A DNA stretch of 64,000 nt from Pedobacter mendelii (GCF_014635725.1 NZ_BMDJ01000001.1:310001-374000), one strand, 5' to 3'. Counted from the first letter of the stretch, positions 34,621 to 43,588 are shown. Notes: generated by a model from the sequence alone, not told the origin. Translations and numbers: made by a program.

Positions 34621-34985
34621 AGTGCTGAATTTTGGTTAATAATTTTCTTGATTTCTTCAATATCCTTTTCACTTAATTTTTCTTCTTTAACCATGAATGA
34701 TAGTAGACTGGCAGGTGAACTATCAAAATAACCTGAAAACATTTTCGAAAAAGTTGTTTTTGCGTACTGATCTTTTGTAATGGCAGGGAAGTACTCGTAT
34801 GTTTTTCCATAGGCCTTATAATTGATGTACCCCTTTTTTTCCAGTAACCTAACTATAGATGAAATGGTATTGTATGGTGGCTTTGGCTCATCATCCAATT
34901 CATCGATAATATCTTTTACAAATCCCTTTTGCAACTTCCATAAAACCTGCATAACGCGCTCTTCTGTTTTGGTTAATTCTTCCAT
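34617..34985 (-). CDS. BlaI/MecI/CopY-family transcriptional repressor
   Basis: A 122-residue winged-helix repressor: TKTEERVMQVLWKLQKGFVK, PPYNTISSIVRLLEKKGYIN and GKTYEYFPAITKDQYAK form the DNA-binding half, and FMVKEEKLSEKDIEEIKKI the dimerisation half. BlaI relatives are inactivated when a partner M56 protease is triggered by cell-wall stress. Here the partner gene follows directly with a 4-base overlap but is frameshifted. The ATG at 34985 is chosen over an upstream TTG because a -7 box covers that TTG. It likely represses its own operon through the palindrome at 35018-35033. Confidence 0.92.
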   Translation of the reverse strand: MEELTKTEERVMQVLWKLQKGFVKDIIDELDDEPKPPYNTISSIVRLLEKKGYINYKAYGKTYEYFPAITKDQYAKTTFSKMFSGYFDSSPASLLSFMVKEEKLSEKDIEEIKKIINQNSAL

Positions 34986-34988
34986 AAT

Positions 34989-34996
34989 CAAAAATA
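34989..34996 (-). promoter_or_regulatory. -7 promoter box of the blaI operon, 3 bases from the ATG
   Basis: Plus-strand CAAAAATA reads TATTTTTG on the minus strand, matching TAnnTTTG, and ends 3 bases before the blaI start codon. This would give an essentially leaderless transcript. Confidence 0.55.
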
Positions 34997-35017
34997 TAAC
35001 TTATTTTTCAGTTTTAC

Positions 35018-35033
35018 AACTTAAAATTAAGTT
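35018..35033. promoter_or_regulatory. Candidate BlaI operator palindrome
   Basis: AACTTAA-AA-TTAAGTT is a perfect inverted repeat with 7-base arms, 21 bases upstream of the -7 box and therefore over the -33 region. Related half-sites (ATAACTTAT at 34997-35005, GACTTAAAAATCAGTT at 35038-35053) flank it. Position and symmetry fit autoregulation by the BlaI-type repressor. Confidence 0.55.
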
Positions 35034-35168
35034 ATACGACTTAAAAATCAGTTTGAAATATAACCAACTGATTATAAGACACATTAATTATGCCTAGGAC
35101 AAATTACTGTATCGCTAGGACAAACCTTGTGATGATATAGCGGTTTAAATACATGCGAAAGCTTAAAC

Positions 35169-35188
35169 ATTCCCACCTGCGTGGGAAT
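35169..35188. repeat. REP-like perfect hairpin in the blaI-DUF1345 intergenic region
   Basis: ATTCCCAC-CTGC-GTGGGAAT has 8-base perfect arms and a 4-base loop, with no T-run. It lies in a 315-base non-coding stretch that also holds a direct repeat 'ctaggacaaa' (35091-35100 region and 35115-35125 region). It resembles dispersed intergenic palindromes rather than a terminator. Confidence 0.6.
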
Positions 35189-35306
35189 GACGACTTGGGA
35201 AAAGGAATCGTCGAGATACCCGCTCTTGAATCCTCACTCTAAAAGGCTCTTAAAGGTGGAAGGTACTGGAAGGAGGATGGAGGTTAAGCATAAAGTAAAT
35301 TTTTTA

Positions 35307-35963
35307 TTATTTACTTAAACCAGCCAATGCATTTATGGTTAATGCAACAATAACGGTGTTGAAGATAAAAGAAATTATACTATGCAATAGCGTCAGTCTT
35401 CTAATTCTACGAGAAGATATTTCTACATCAGAAACCTGAAAAGTCATTCCTATAACGAAAGAAAAATAAGCAAAATCTATAAAATCCGGTTCTTCGTTGC
35501 CAGGAAAATCTAAGCCCCCATCTTTATTTTTACTATCACCATAAAATAAATGGGCATAGCGCATGGTAAAAGTGGTGTGAACCAAAGCCCATGACAGAAA
35601 CATTCCTGATATTGCAGTTATTAAATCGAGTGTTTTAACTTCCTTATCGATTAAAAGCAGTACAACGGCGAGTAAGCCTGCAAAGGTTGATACAACTACA
35701 ATAGCAAAAATTTCACCTCTGGTTTCATCCTGCATTTTTGCTTTTAAATGTGTTTGTGCTGCAGATGTATGAAAGAACATATACCAGTGAAGAAGAATGA
35801 GTACTAGGCAGAAAAAATCCCAGCCCAACATAATATGAGTTAAAATACTCATATCGGTAAAAAAAGAAATTCCGTAAATTAAAAGACCGGCAAAGAAGCT
35901 TAACAGCAAAATATGCAATGCAGATCGTTTCTGAATACCTATTAATTTTGGTACTGCTCTCAT
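35307..35963 (-). CDS. DUF1345 integral membrane protein
   Basis: A 218-residue protein with about five hydrophobic helices. LGWDFFCLVLILLHWYMFFH, LSWALVHTTFTMRYAHLFY and PDFIDFAYFSFVIGMTFQVS, followed by SSRRIRRLTLLHSIISF, are the recurring DUF1345 blocks. The function is unknown. It starts inside the end of the methyltransferase gene (4-base overlap, ATGA), so the two are co-translated. Confidence 0.88.
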   Translation of the reverse strand: MRAVPKLIGIQKRSALHILLLSFFAGLLIYGISFFTDMSILTHIMLGWDFFCLVLILLHWYMFFHTSAAQTHLKAKMQDETRGEIFAIVVVSTFAGLLAVVLLLIDKEVKTLDLITAISGMFLSWALVHTTFTMRYAHLFYGDSKNKDGGLDFPGNEEPDFIDFAYFSFVIGMTFQVSDVEISSRRIRRLTLLHSIISFIFNTVIVALTINALAGLSK

Positions 35964-36748
35964 TGGCTAAATTTTAATTTGAAGTGTTCTTTCACCTGTC
36001 CTTTTTTAAAATAAACTAAACCTATCCAAAATAAATCTATTGTTATGGTAACATCTGGATGGTTTTTAATTTCTTCCCAGGCTTCTTTCATCCCCTGGCT
36101 CCAGTAAATATCATCAAAAATGATTAAAGAGTTTTCAGTAACTTTTGGCAAACACCATTTAAAATAGTTCAGTGTTGCATCTTTACGGTGGTTGCCATCA
36201 ATGTAAACGAAATCTAAAGTTGGCTGGCGAGCAATAATATCAGGCAAAATTAAATCAAAATTTCCAACATGCAGTTTAATATTATTTAAACCCAAATCAT
36301 TAAAATTTTCCTTTGCAACTGCAGCAGTTTCAGGACAACCTTCTATGGTAATAATTTTAGCTTCAGGGTTTGATTTTGAAAGATATGCCGAAGTAATGCC
36401 CAAACAAGTTCCCAATTCTATTGCAGTTTTAGGCTCAGTATTTTTAGCCAACCGATAAATAAGCTTAGCTAATCGCGGACTTTTTAAAGCATTTTTAGCA
36501 ATTTGGCTTACCTTCTTGGTTCTGTTTTTATTGAGATGAGAACCTGCTCCAAGGTCAGTTACAGTGATTGTAGAATCGTCATTAAAAAGTTTTTTTCGCT
36601 GTGCTTCTATATTTTTATATTCAGGTTTGTTACTAAAATCGTAAATTACCTCGTCTGCAAGCTTGTAAACAAAGGGCGAGTGAGTACCATGCCTTGTTTT
36701 TGCAGTAAAACGGTGTTTTATGTAGTCTGTAATAAATTGAATTATCAT
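35960..36748 (-). CDS. Class I SAM-dependent methyltransferase
   Basis: A protein of about 262 residues with a Rossmann-type SAM fold: AIELGTCLGITSAYLSKSNP is motif I, IITIEGCPETAAVAKENFND the acidic loop, LDFVYIDGNHRKDATLNYF motif IV, and LIIFDDIYWSQGMKEAWEEI the following strand. This resembles O-methyltransferase-like proteins that act on small molecules. The start at 36748 is preferred because a -7 box lies just upstream; the longer frame at 36778 would overlap it. The acceptor is unknown. Confidence 0.88.
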   Translation of the reverse strand: MIIQFITDYIKHRFTAKTRHGTHSPFVYKLADEVIYDFSNKPEYKNIEAQRKKLFNDDSTITVTDLGAGSHLNKNRTKKVSQIAKNALKSPRLAKLIYRLAKNTEPKTAIELGTCLGITSAYLSKSNPEAKIITIEGCPETAAVAKENFNDLGLNNIKLHVGNFDLILPDIIARQPTLDFVYIDGNHRKDATLNYFKWCLPKVTENSLIIFDDIYWSQGMKEAWEEIKNHPDVTITIDLFWIGLVYFKKGQVKEHFKLKFSQ

Positions 36749-36756
36749 ATATATTG

Positions 36757-36764
36757 CAAAAGTA
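36757..36764 (-). promoter_or_regulatory. -7 promoter box, 8 bases before the methyltransferase ATG
   Basis: TACTTTTG on the minus strand (plus CAAAAGTA), inside TTAATTACTTTTGC, the same 14 bases as before the deoxyhypusine synthase-like gene. A very short or absent 5' leader is implied. Confidence 0.6.
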
Positions 36765-36793
36765 ATTAATCGCCGCAAACGTATGTATGTTTT

Positions 36794-37666
36794 ATGGAAA
36801 ATAACACAGAGATAAGTGCTTTAGTGAAGTTGCTTGATGATCCTGATGAAGAAATTTATCAGCATGTTGAGCAAAAGTTGCTGGAATATGGTGGCGAGGT
36901 TATCCATTTCCTTGAAAATGCGTGGGAACAATCTTTCGACGGACTTTTACAAGAGCGTATTGAAAACATCGTTCATAGAATTCAATTTAATACCGTAAAA
37001 GAAGATTTAAACCTTTGGTATTTAAGTGGTGCTTTTGATTTATTGCAAGGCGCTTTAATTATTAACCGTTACCAATATCCTGATTTGGACGAACAAAAAA
37101 TCATCGTTCAGTTGGAAGAAATAAAACGTGAGATTTGGTTGGGCTTGCAATATGAAATGAGCTCAGTTGAAAAAGTTAAGCTCATTAATCATGTTTTATA
37201 TCAACAATTTGGTTTTGGTGGCAATACAAAAAACCATCATGACCCTCAAAATTCTTATCTAAATCAGGTTCTGGAAAGTAAAAAAGGCAATCAGATTACA
37301 CTTGCAATAATCTATTCTACACTTGCCCAGCGGTTAGATATGCCAATATATGGCATTAATTTACCACAGCATTTTATTTTGGGTTTTATTGATGAAAGTA
37401 AACAGGAAGGTACAGAATACGGTGTTTTATTTTACATTAATGCTTTTAACCGTGGGAATATTTTTGGCAAACACGATGTGGATCAGTTTCTGCGTCAATT
37501 AAATTTAGAAGCATTGCCAGAATATTACAGACCTTGCAGCAATACGGATATTATTCGCCGGGTAATAAGAAATTTGATTTCAGCCTATGAAAATGCAGGT
37601 GCAGCGGAAAAGGTTGCTGAACTAAATGAATTACAAACAATTATTGCCGAAGGCGATAAAGAATAA
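36794..37666 (+). CDS. SirB1/transglutaminase-like superfamily protein
   Basis: A 290-residue cytoplasmic protein. The N-terminal helices (LVKLLDDPDEEIYQHVEQKL) resemble a HEAT-like start. The core YLNQVLESKKGNQITLAIIY, then LAQRLDMPIYGINLPQHFIL, is the transglutaminase-like core_2 (SirB1) signature, where Asn/Gly/His positions are conserved but the classical catalytic Cys is absent. The family's function in bacteria is poorly defined. It is divergent from the methyltransferase gene, with 45 bases between start codons. Confidence 0.88.
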   Translation: MENNTEISALVKLLDDPDEEIYQHVEQKLLEYGGEVIHFLENAWEQSFDGLLQERIENIVHRIQFNTVKEDLNLWYLSGAFDLLQGALIINRYQYPDLDEQKIIVQLEEIKREIWLGLQYEMSSVEKVKLINHVLYQQFGFGGNTKNHHDPQNSYLNQVLESKKGNQITLAIIYSTLAQRLDMPIYGINLPQHFILGFIDESKQEGTEYGVLFYINAFNRGNIFGKHDVDQFLRQLNLEALPEYYRPCSNTDIIRRVIRNLISAYENAGAAEKVAELNELQTIIAEGDKE

Positions 37667-37710
37667 ATACCTCAGTTACTATCATAGAGTTAACCTTTAT
37701 AATTTATCCG

Positions 37711-38835
37711 ATGCTTAAAAAATTTATATCCTATTTTTCAACTTATAAAGTTATAGCAATAATCATTTTATTACTATCCTTCGAGATAACCGCAAAAGCA
37801 CAAAAATCACTTAAACCAAATGTTATTGCCTACTATACTGGTGGAGGAGGAACGGTTATTGATAGCTTTCCTGTTGAAAAAATAAGTCACCTGATTTATA
37901 GTTTCGGCCATTTGAAAGGGGATAGCATGAATATTCATTCGGCTAAAGATTCTGCCTTGATTTTAAAAATGGTTGACTTAAAAAAGCGCAACCCCGATTT
38001 AAAAGTTATGCTGGCAATGGGCGGCTGGAGCGCTTGCCAGAACTGCTCAGAAGTGTTTAGCCGGGCTGAAGGAAGAAAAACTTTCGCCAAGACAACTAAG
38101 AATTTGCTTGATTATTTTCAGGCTGATGGGATTGACATTGATTGGGAATACCCTGCGGTTGTAGGCTTTCCCGGTCACAGGTATACTGAAGATGATAAAC
38201 ACAACTTTACTTTACTCCTAGCAGAATTGCGCAAAAAACTTGGCAAAAAAGCAGAAATTAGTTTTGCAGCCGGAGGAACAAAAAATTGCATCGACTCTTG
38301 TTTCGAATGGGATAAAGTAATGCCTTTAGTTAATAGGGTAAATATGATGAGTTATGATTTGGTGAGCGGTTATGCTACAAAAAGCGGGCATCATACGCCA
38401 TTATATTCTACCAAAGAATTGCCGCTCTCGGCAGATTATGCCATTAACGAATTAATTAAATTAGGCGTACCTGCAAATAAAATCGCTTTAGGAGCTGCAT
38501 TTTATGCCAGAATTTTCGAGAATACAACCGATGCAAACCAAGGTTTATACCAGCCCACCAAATTTTTAAGTGGCGTATCTTACAAAAATTTTAAAACAGA
38601 ATTTTCAGAAGAAAACGGATACAAATATTATTGGGATGATGAAGCTAAAGCGCCCTATTATTACAATGCGACCACTCGCCGAATGGCTACTTTTGATGAC
38701 CCAAAATCAATAGCTTTAAAAACTAAATACGTTATAGATAAAAAGCTTAATGGAATTATGTTTTGGGAACTAACTGATGATGCTTATACAGATGGATTGT
38801 TAAGTGTTATAGACAAGACAATTAAGGAGAATTAA
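37711..38835 (+). CDS. Glycoside hydrolase family 18 chitinase-like protein
   Basis: An exported 374-residue protein (signal peptide to about residue 30, ITAKAQ). The TIM barrel shows KVMLAMGGWSACQNCSEVFS with the conserved SxGG-like strand, and YFQADGIDIDWEYPAV holding the DxxDxDxE catalytic motif with the acid Glu. NRVNMMSYDLVSG gives the substrate-binding Met-Asp-Tyr, and NGIMFWELTDDAYTDGLLS the final Trp strand. All catalytic residues are present, so chitin or chitooligosaccharide cleavage is expected. Single gene; no other chitin genes adjoin it. Confidence 0.93.
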   Translation: MLKKFISYFSTYKVIAIIILLLSFEITAKAQKSLKPNVIAYYTGGGGTVIDSFPVEKISHLIYSFGHLKGDSMNIHSAKDSALILKMVDLKKRNPDLKVMLAMGGWSACQNCSEVFSRAEGRKTFAKTTKNLLDYFQADGIDIDWEYPAVVGFPGHRYTEDDKHNFTLLLAELRKKLGKKAEISFAAGGTKNCIDSCFEWDKVMPLVNRVNMMSYDLVSGYATKSGHHTPLYSTKELPLSADYAINELIKLGVPANKIALGAAFYARIFENTTDANQGLYQPTKFLSGVSYKNFKTEFSEENGYKYYWDDEAKAPYYYNATTRRMATFDDPKSIALKTKYVIDKKLNGIMFWELTDDAYTDGLLSVIDKTIKEN

Positions 38836-38851
38836 TTGCCTTGTCGTATGA

Positions 38852-39763
38852 CTAAAACTTTTCTTTCTTCAACCAATGGGCCATTAATGTAAACCAATCT
38901 ACATCAGAAGTTGGATTAATTAAGCCGAAACCGTGTCCACCTTTTTCGTATAGAAACATTTCTGTTTTAACCTTATTTGCTTTTAATGCATTGCTTAGCA
39001 TTACACTATTTTCTACCGGCACAGATTTATCATCTTTAGCATGCACTAAAAATGTTGGTGGCGTTTTCTTATTTACATTCTTATCAGCAGAAAAATAATG
39101 TTTCAATTCCTTAGATGGATTTGGACCCAGTAAATTTTTCATTGTTCCTGCATGAACAGATTCTTCAAAACTAATTACCGGATAAATCAATACTGCAAAA
39201 TCAGGTTTTAAAGATATTTTTTCAGGGTTATTAATTTTGATATCATCATAATGAGCTAACAAAGTTGATGCTAGATGCCCTCCAGCAGAGAGACCCATAA
39301 TCCCTATTTTATTTGGTTTGATGTTAAACTTCTTTGCATCTTTTCTTACCAGATAAATTGCTTGTTCAGCATCTTGTAAAAGCGCATAGGTTTTATCAAC
39401 CATAATTTCATCACTTGGTAAACGATATTTCAAAACGAAAGCTGTAATTCCAATTTCATTAAAACGTTTTGCAATGTTATAACCCTCATGGTTAATCGCT
39501 AAAATTGAGTAGCCACCACCTGGACAGATAATTACAGCGGTTCCATTTGCCTTATTGGCAGGCACAGGAAAAACAGTTAATGATGGGTTTGTAACCTTAC
39601 TAATTCTATCAACACCATCACTTCCATTTTCTGTAACCTCTGCATAATTTGCTAAAGGTTTCGACCCTGGAATTGCTCCAGAATAAAGCGGAATAACTTG
39701 TTGAGCATTAAGGACAAAAACAGACATAGCCAATAAGATTGTAAACAAGAATGATCTATTCAT
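38852..39763 (-). CDS. Secreted alpha/beta hydrolase (acetyl-esterase type)
   Basis: A 303-residue exported esterase with a signal peptide (MNRSFLFTILLAMSVFVLNA). VIICPGGGYSILAINHEGYN is the oxyanion-hole region with the HGG-like PGGGY, and KIGIMGLSAGGHLASTLLAH carries the nucleophile in G-L-S-A-G. VHAKDDKSVPVENS contains the acid and EKGGHGFGL the histidine. This fits the carbohydrate-esterase-like family often acting on acetylated or feruloylated glycans. Its start overlaps the PIN-toxin gene end by 8 bases, an unusual coupling of unrelated functions. Confidence 0.9.
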   Translation of the reverse strand: MNRSFLFTILLAMSVFVLNAQQVIPLYSGAIPGSKPLANYAEVTENGSDGVDRISKVTNPSLTVFPVPANKANGTAVIICPGGGYSILAINHEGYNIAKRFNEIGITAFVLKYRLPSDEIMVDKTYALLQDAEQAIYLVRKDAKKFNIKPNKIGIMGLSAGGHLASTLLAHYDDIKINNPEKISLKPDFAVLIYPVISFEESVHAGTMKNLLGPNPSKELKHYFSADKNVNKKTPPTFLVHAKDDKSVPVENSVMLSNALKANKVKTEMFLYEKGGHGFGLINPTSDVDWFTLMAHWLKKEKF

Positions 39764-40163
39764 TGCTAGAGATATTTAGAGTAAATGGATTAATGCACTT
39801 CAATAAAGGAACTTTAAAAAAGTCCTTATTATTATCCGCTATCAATGTTAAATTTTTTACTAAACACGTTGCAGCAATAAGTGCATCAGGAAGTTTTAAT
39901 CCATAAAATTTTCTAACACGAACTGTTTCAGCAATAATTTCCTTTTCTAATCCAACAATAACCGAATTGGCTATAAAGTCTGTATAAACGTCAATGTCTT
40001 CCTCATTTGCAGGATTCCAAACTTGTAATTCTATTTCTGATATGAAAGATAGGATGCATTCATTATCCAAAATAACATCCATAAATCTTAACCCGCTTAA
40101 AGGAAAAGTTGAATTAAGATATTTTATAACTGCTGATGTGTCAATTAAATATCTCTGGTCCAT
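39756..40163 (-). CDS. PIN-domain (VapC-like) toxin
   Basis: A 135-residue PIN-domain RNase. The acidic residues of the active site appear in LIDTSAVIKYL (Asp8), ISEIELQ (Glu), GLKLPDALIAATCLV (Asp) and LIADNNKDF (Asp). Length and fold fit VapC. It overlaps the preceding small gene by 19 bases, the usual antitoxin-toxin order. RNA cleavage is expected when the antitoxin is lost. Confidence 0.88.
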   Translation of the reverse strand: MDQRYLIDTSAVIKYLNSTFPLSGLRFMDVILDNECILSFISEIELQVWNPANEEDIDVYTDFIANSVIVGLEKEIIAETVRVRKFYGLKLPDALIAATCLVKNLTLIADNNKDFFKVPLLKCINPFTLNISSNE

Positions 40164-40348
40164 TCATCACGTAGTTGATTCAATTGCTTATCTATATCAG
40201 CGTTATCCATAGGCGATTTTATTTTAAGGCGAAGGGATGAAAGTTTTTCAGAGCTTTTTTTTATGACTTTGATTAAATGTAATTCTTCCAAATCCATTAA
40301 TAGCTTGTAAGCCTTTTTATCTGTCACCTCTATAATCAAAGTATCCAT
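40145..40348 (-). CDS. Putative antitoxin of the VapC-like toxin
   Basis: A 67-residue protein, MDTLIIEVTDKKAYKLLMDL at the start, and a charged C-terminus (DKQLNQLRDEWTRDI) that would wrap a PIN toxin. It lies directly upstream of the PIN gene with a 19-base overlap. The fold resembles small Bacteroidota antitoxins without a strong DNA-binding signature. Function is inferred from pairing. Confidence 0.75.
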   Translation of the reverse strand: MDTLIIEVTDKKAYKLLMDLEELHLIKVIKKSSEKLSSLRLKIKSPMDNADIDKQLNQLRDEWTRDI

Positions 40349-40411
40349 TTTAATAAATTTAAATGTCGAGTACTAAAACAAATATACAAAATCTAAAAAA
40401 TGAATTTTAAT

Positions 40412-41486
40412 TTAAAACTCCATTAAATACGCCTTTAAAAACTCATCTATATCACCATCTAAAACAGCCTGCGGGTTTGAAGTTTGGTAGTTCGTACGAT
40501 GATCTTTCACTCTTCTATCGTCTAAAACATAACTTCTTATTTGCGAACCCCATTCTATTTTCTTTTTAGAACCTTCAATTGCTGCAATTTCTTCGTTTCG
40601 CTTGCGCTGCTCTACCTCATAAAGTTGAGATTTTAATAATCGCAATGCATTCTCCTTATTCTGCAATTGAGATCTCGATTCTTGATTTTTAATAACAATT
40701 CCAGAAGGTTTGTGGTATAACCTAACTGCGGTTTCTACTTTATTTACATTTTGGCCACCTGCACCACCAGCTCTGAAGGTTTCAAATTCAACATCAGCCG
40801 GATTAATGTAAATTTCGATCGTTTCATCAACTAAAGGGTAAACATAAACCGATGCGAAAGAAGTATGTCTACGGGCATTCGAATCAAATGGAGAAATACG
40901 CACCAAACGATGTACACCATTTTCCCCTTTCAGAAAACCGTAAGAAAAATCGCCATCGAATTGAAGCGTAACAGATTTAATTCCGGCTATATCGCCCTCC
41001 TGACTATCCTGTTCCGTTATTTTGTATCCATTTTTTTCGCCCCACATCATATACATACGCATAAGCATGTAGGCCCAATCGCAACTTTCGGTTCCGCCTG
41101 CACCTGCTGTAATTTGCATCACTGCCGAAAGCTGATCTTCTTTATTGCGAAGCATATTCTTAAGCTCCAAATCGGCAACTGCTTGTTTACTGTTTTCGAA
41201 CTGTTCTTGTAATTCTTCTTCAGATGCGTCTCCAGACTGAAAAAAATCGAACATTACTGCAGCATCTTCTACAGAACTATTTGTTTTTTCGAAACCATCG
41301 GTCCATTTTTTCTTTGAACTAATTTCTGCAAGAATTTTTTCTGCCTTCTTAGGGTCGTCCCAGAAATCGGGCGCCATTGTTAATTTTTCTTCTTCGCGAA
41401 TGGCGTAAAGTAGCTCATCGACGTCAAAGATGCCTCCTCAGAGATGTTATTCTATCTCTTAAATCCTGTATTTGTTCTTTGGTCAT
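40412..41486 (-). CDS. prfB: Peptide chain release factor 2 with programmed +1 frameshift
   Basis: RF2 recognises UGA and UAA stop codons. The main frame holds [16 protein letters not shown] with the SPF recognition motif and [17 protein letters not shown] with the catalytic GGQ. The gene starts at ATG 41486; after 20 codons ([20 protein letters not shown]) an in-frame UGA occurs at 41424-41426. Translation must shift +1 at CTT-TGA-C to continue as [15 protein letters not shown]. An internal AGGAGG lies 3 bases before CTT, exactly the spacing of the autoregulatory site. The final product is about 357 residues. Do not annotate the frame from 41377 alone. Confidence 0.95.
41423..41438 (-). promoter_or_regulatory. 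prfB programmed frameshift site
   Basis: On the minus strand AGGAGG-CAT-CTT-TGA-C: an internal Shine-Dalgarno-like element (41433-41438), slippery CTT, and a UGA read inefficiently when RF2 is scarce, so RF2 regulates its own synthesis. The C after TGA is the conserved poor termination context. Confidence 0.93.
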
Positions 41487-41609
41487 AATGGCAAATATAT
41501 AAAATCGCTCCGAGCATAATGCATTGCAGGAAGCTTTAAAATATATTTTTAGATTAGAATCTATTTAATTACACGCTTAACATGCATAATTAAGATATGC
41601 GAAACCTAA

Positions 41610-42914
41610 TTACTTTTTCATTGCCAGATAATCCAATGTTAAGTTAGATAATAATTTAACGCCTAAAACAAATCCACTTTCATCCAAATAAAAATCTGGT
41701 GTGTGGTGCGAAGGTGCTTTTAAAGGATCTTTCCCTTTGGGCATTCCACCTAAAAAGACGAATAAACCAGGCACTTTTTCCTGAAAAAACGAAAAATCTT
41801 CGGCACCGGTAACTGGCGGTCTTAATTTTACATGTGCTGCACCAGCAGTAGCTTGCATACTTGGCAACATTTTTTCAGTTAGCGCCACATTATTAAAAGT
41901 AACAGGATAATGATTGCTGTAAGGAATTTTAACTTCTGCTTTTCCGCCACCAGCTTCAGCAGTTTTAGTAGCAATTGTTTTGATTCTATCGATAAACATT
42001 GCTTCATCTTCTTTACTGAAATTACGAACTGTACCAAGCATTTCTACCTTTTCGGGAATAATATTAGAGCGAACACCACCATTAATTGCACCAATAGTAA
42101 CCACACCTGGATTTTGAGTCACATCTAAATTTCTACTCACTATAGTTTGCAGGTTATTTATAATTTGAGCAGAAATTACAACAGGGTCTATACTGCTCCA
42201 TGGATAAGCACCATGCGCTTGCCGGCCGGTAACTGTTATCTTCATATCATTTACCGCAGCCATTGTTCCACCAGGTTTGTAGGTAACATCTCCAACCTCG
42301 GTTTGTGAATTAATATGCAAGCCAAAAATCACATCAACCTTTGGATTTTCTAAAACACCTTCTTTAATCATTAAAGCTGCGCCACCCTCTTCGCCTGCAG
42401 AAACACCTTCCTCAGCGGGTTGAAAAATAAATTTCACCGTTCCGGCCATGTCTTTTTGCATAGATGCCAAAACTTCTGCAACACCCATCAAAATAGCAAC
42501 ATGACTATCATGTCCGCAAGCATGCATCACACCAACTTCCTGTCCGTTATATTGTGTTTTCACTTTTGATGCGAATGGCACATCAACCCTTTCGGTAACA
42601 GGCAAACCATCCATATCCGCTCTTAATGCCACAACCGGCCCGGGTTTCCCACCTTTCAAAATTCCGACTATACCAGTTTTTGCAACACCGGTTTTAACTT
42701 TTATACCTAATGATTCTAAATGTTTAGCAATGATACCGGCCGTTCGAACTTCGTTGTTGCCTAATTCCGGGTGTTCATGAAAATCGCGTCGCCAGGTGAT
42801 AACCTTTTGCTCAATAGCATCAGCCTTTTTAGAAACAGTTGCATTTAATGGAGATTTTTGAGCATAAACGCCTGAAGTGACTGCAAGAAGAAATAGGGTG
42901 TAGATTTTTTTCAT
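41610..42914 (-). CDS. Secreted M20-family amidohydrolase
   Basis: A 434-residue exported metal-dependent hydrolase with a signal peptide (MKKIYTLFLLAVTSGVYAQ). WRRDFHEHPELGNNE, ALRADMDGLPVTE, HACGHDSHVAILMG and FQPAEEG are the M20D signature with metal ligands, and GAEDFSFFQEKVPG the C-terminal ligand region. Family members hydrolyse N-acyl amino acids or peptides. A cytoplasmic relative of the same family lies at 57454-58638. Confidence 0.92.
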   Translation of the reverse strand: MKKIYTLFLLAVTSGVYAQKSPLNATVSKKADAIEQKVITWRRDFHEHPELGNNEVRTAGIIAKHLESLGIKVKTGVAKTGIVGILKGGKPGPVVALRADMDGLPVTERVDVPFASKVKTQYNGQEVGVMHACGHDSHVAILMGVAEVLASMQKDMAGTVKFIFQPAEEGVSAGEEGGAALMIKEGVLENPKVDVIFGLHINSQTEVGDVTYKPGGTMAAVNDMKITVTGRQAHGAYPWSSIDPVVISAQIINNLQTIVSRNLDVTQNPGVVTIGAINGGVRSNIIPEKVEMLGTVRNFSKEDEAMFIDRIKTIATKTAEAGGGKAEVKIPYSNHYPVTFNNVALTEKMLPSMQATAGAAHVKLRPPVTGAEDFSFFQEKVPGLFVFLGGMPKGKDPLKAPSHHTPDFYLDESGFVLGVKLLSNLTLDYLAMKK

Positions 42915-42977
42915 GAATGGGATTTAGTTTTGATAATGTAAAAAAGATTTATGTATTGAATAAAGTCTACAATATTT

Positions 42978-43490
42978 TTAATTAAACAAACCTTTAAGCT
43001 TGTCCATTATTCCTCCTGAGCCAGTATTTGCCCCTTTTTGTGCTTGCCCGCCGCCATTAAACATACCGATAACATCACTTACATCAAATTTACCATCAGC
43101 ACCACCTGTTAAACTTCCCAATACATCTTTTATATTGAAAGAGTTATCATTTGGGTCTGCTGTTTTTTGAGTTAACTTACTTAAAATTACAGGAATCACT
43201 GTTGCTGCTAAACTTTTTGCTGTTGCTGCATTTATGCCTAAACCAGCTAACTTATCAGTAAAACTTCCGGCAGCTTGCTGGGTAACGGCAGAACCTTCTG
43301 CGTTGCCCGAATTAAATATTTCAGCTAGACCATCAACATTCCCAGAAGGGATTTGAGCTTTTAAAGCGTCAAAAATAGAGCCTGAAGCTGCCTGAATTAC
43401 CGCTTCATTTTTTTCATTGGGAACTTCGCTATTATTAACAACGCTTTCCTGTACGTTCTCACGCACTAATGCACTTAAGTTTTCTAACAT
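42978..43490 (-). CDS. DUF937-like small Gly/Ala-rich protein
   Basis: A 170-residue soluble protein without signal peptide or membrane segment. It is rich in Gly, Ala, Ser and Asn; LENLSALVRENVQESVVNN and LAATVIPVILSKLTQKTAD are helical, and the C-terminus GGIMDKLKGLFN is amphipathic. The overall look fits DUF937-type proteins, whose function is unknown. It is not obviously in an operon. Confidence 0.72.
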   Translation of the reverse strand: MLENLSALVRENVQESVVNNSEVPNEKNEAVIQAASGSIFDALKAQIPSGNVDGLAEIFNSGNAEGSAVTQQAAGSFTDKLAGLGINAATAKSLAATVIPVILSKLTQKTADPNDNSFNIKDVLGSLTGGADGKFDVSDVIGMFNGGGQAQKGANTGSGGIMDKLKGLFN

Positions 43491-43580
43491 AATTTTTTTA
43501 ATAAAACATAAAATACGATGTACAGAAATTCATGGGAAGTTATACCTAAGTTAACTTGTTTATCATAAATAATGAAATGT

Positions 43581-43588
43581 TATTTTTG
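43581..43588 (+). promoter_or_regulatory. -7 promoter box of pgi
   Basis: TATTTTTG matches TAnnTTTG and lies 60 bases before the ATG at 43649. It rules out the longer frame from 43556 as the translated form. Confidence 0.6.

Noticed and set aside
35082..35306. Possible small RNA or gene in the blaI-DUF1345 gap
   Set aside because: Only a REP-like hairpin and short direct repeats were seen; no promoter plus terminator pair.
40412..41377. 321-residue RF2 starting at 41377
   Set aside because: The true start is at 41486 with a programmed frameshift; the shorter frame lacks the N-terminal domain beginning.
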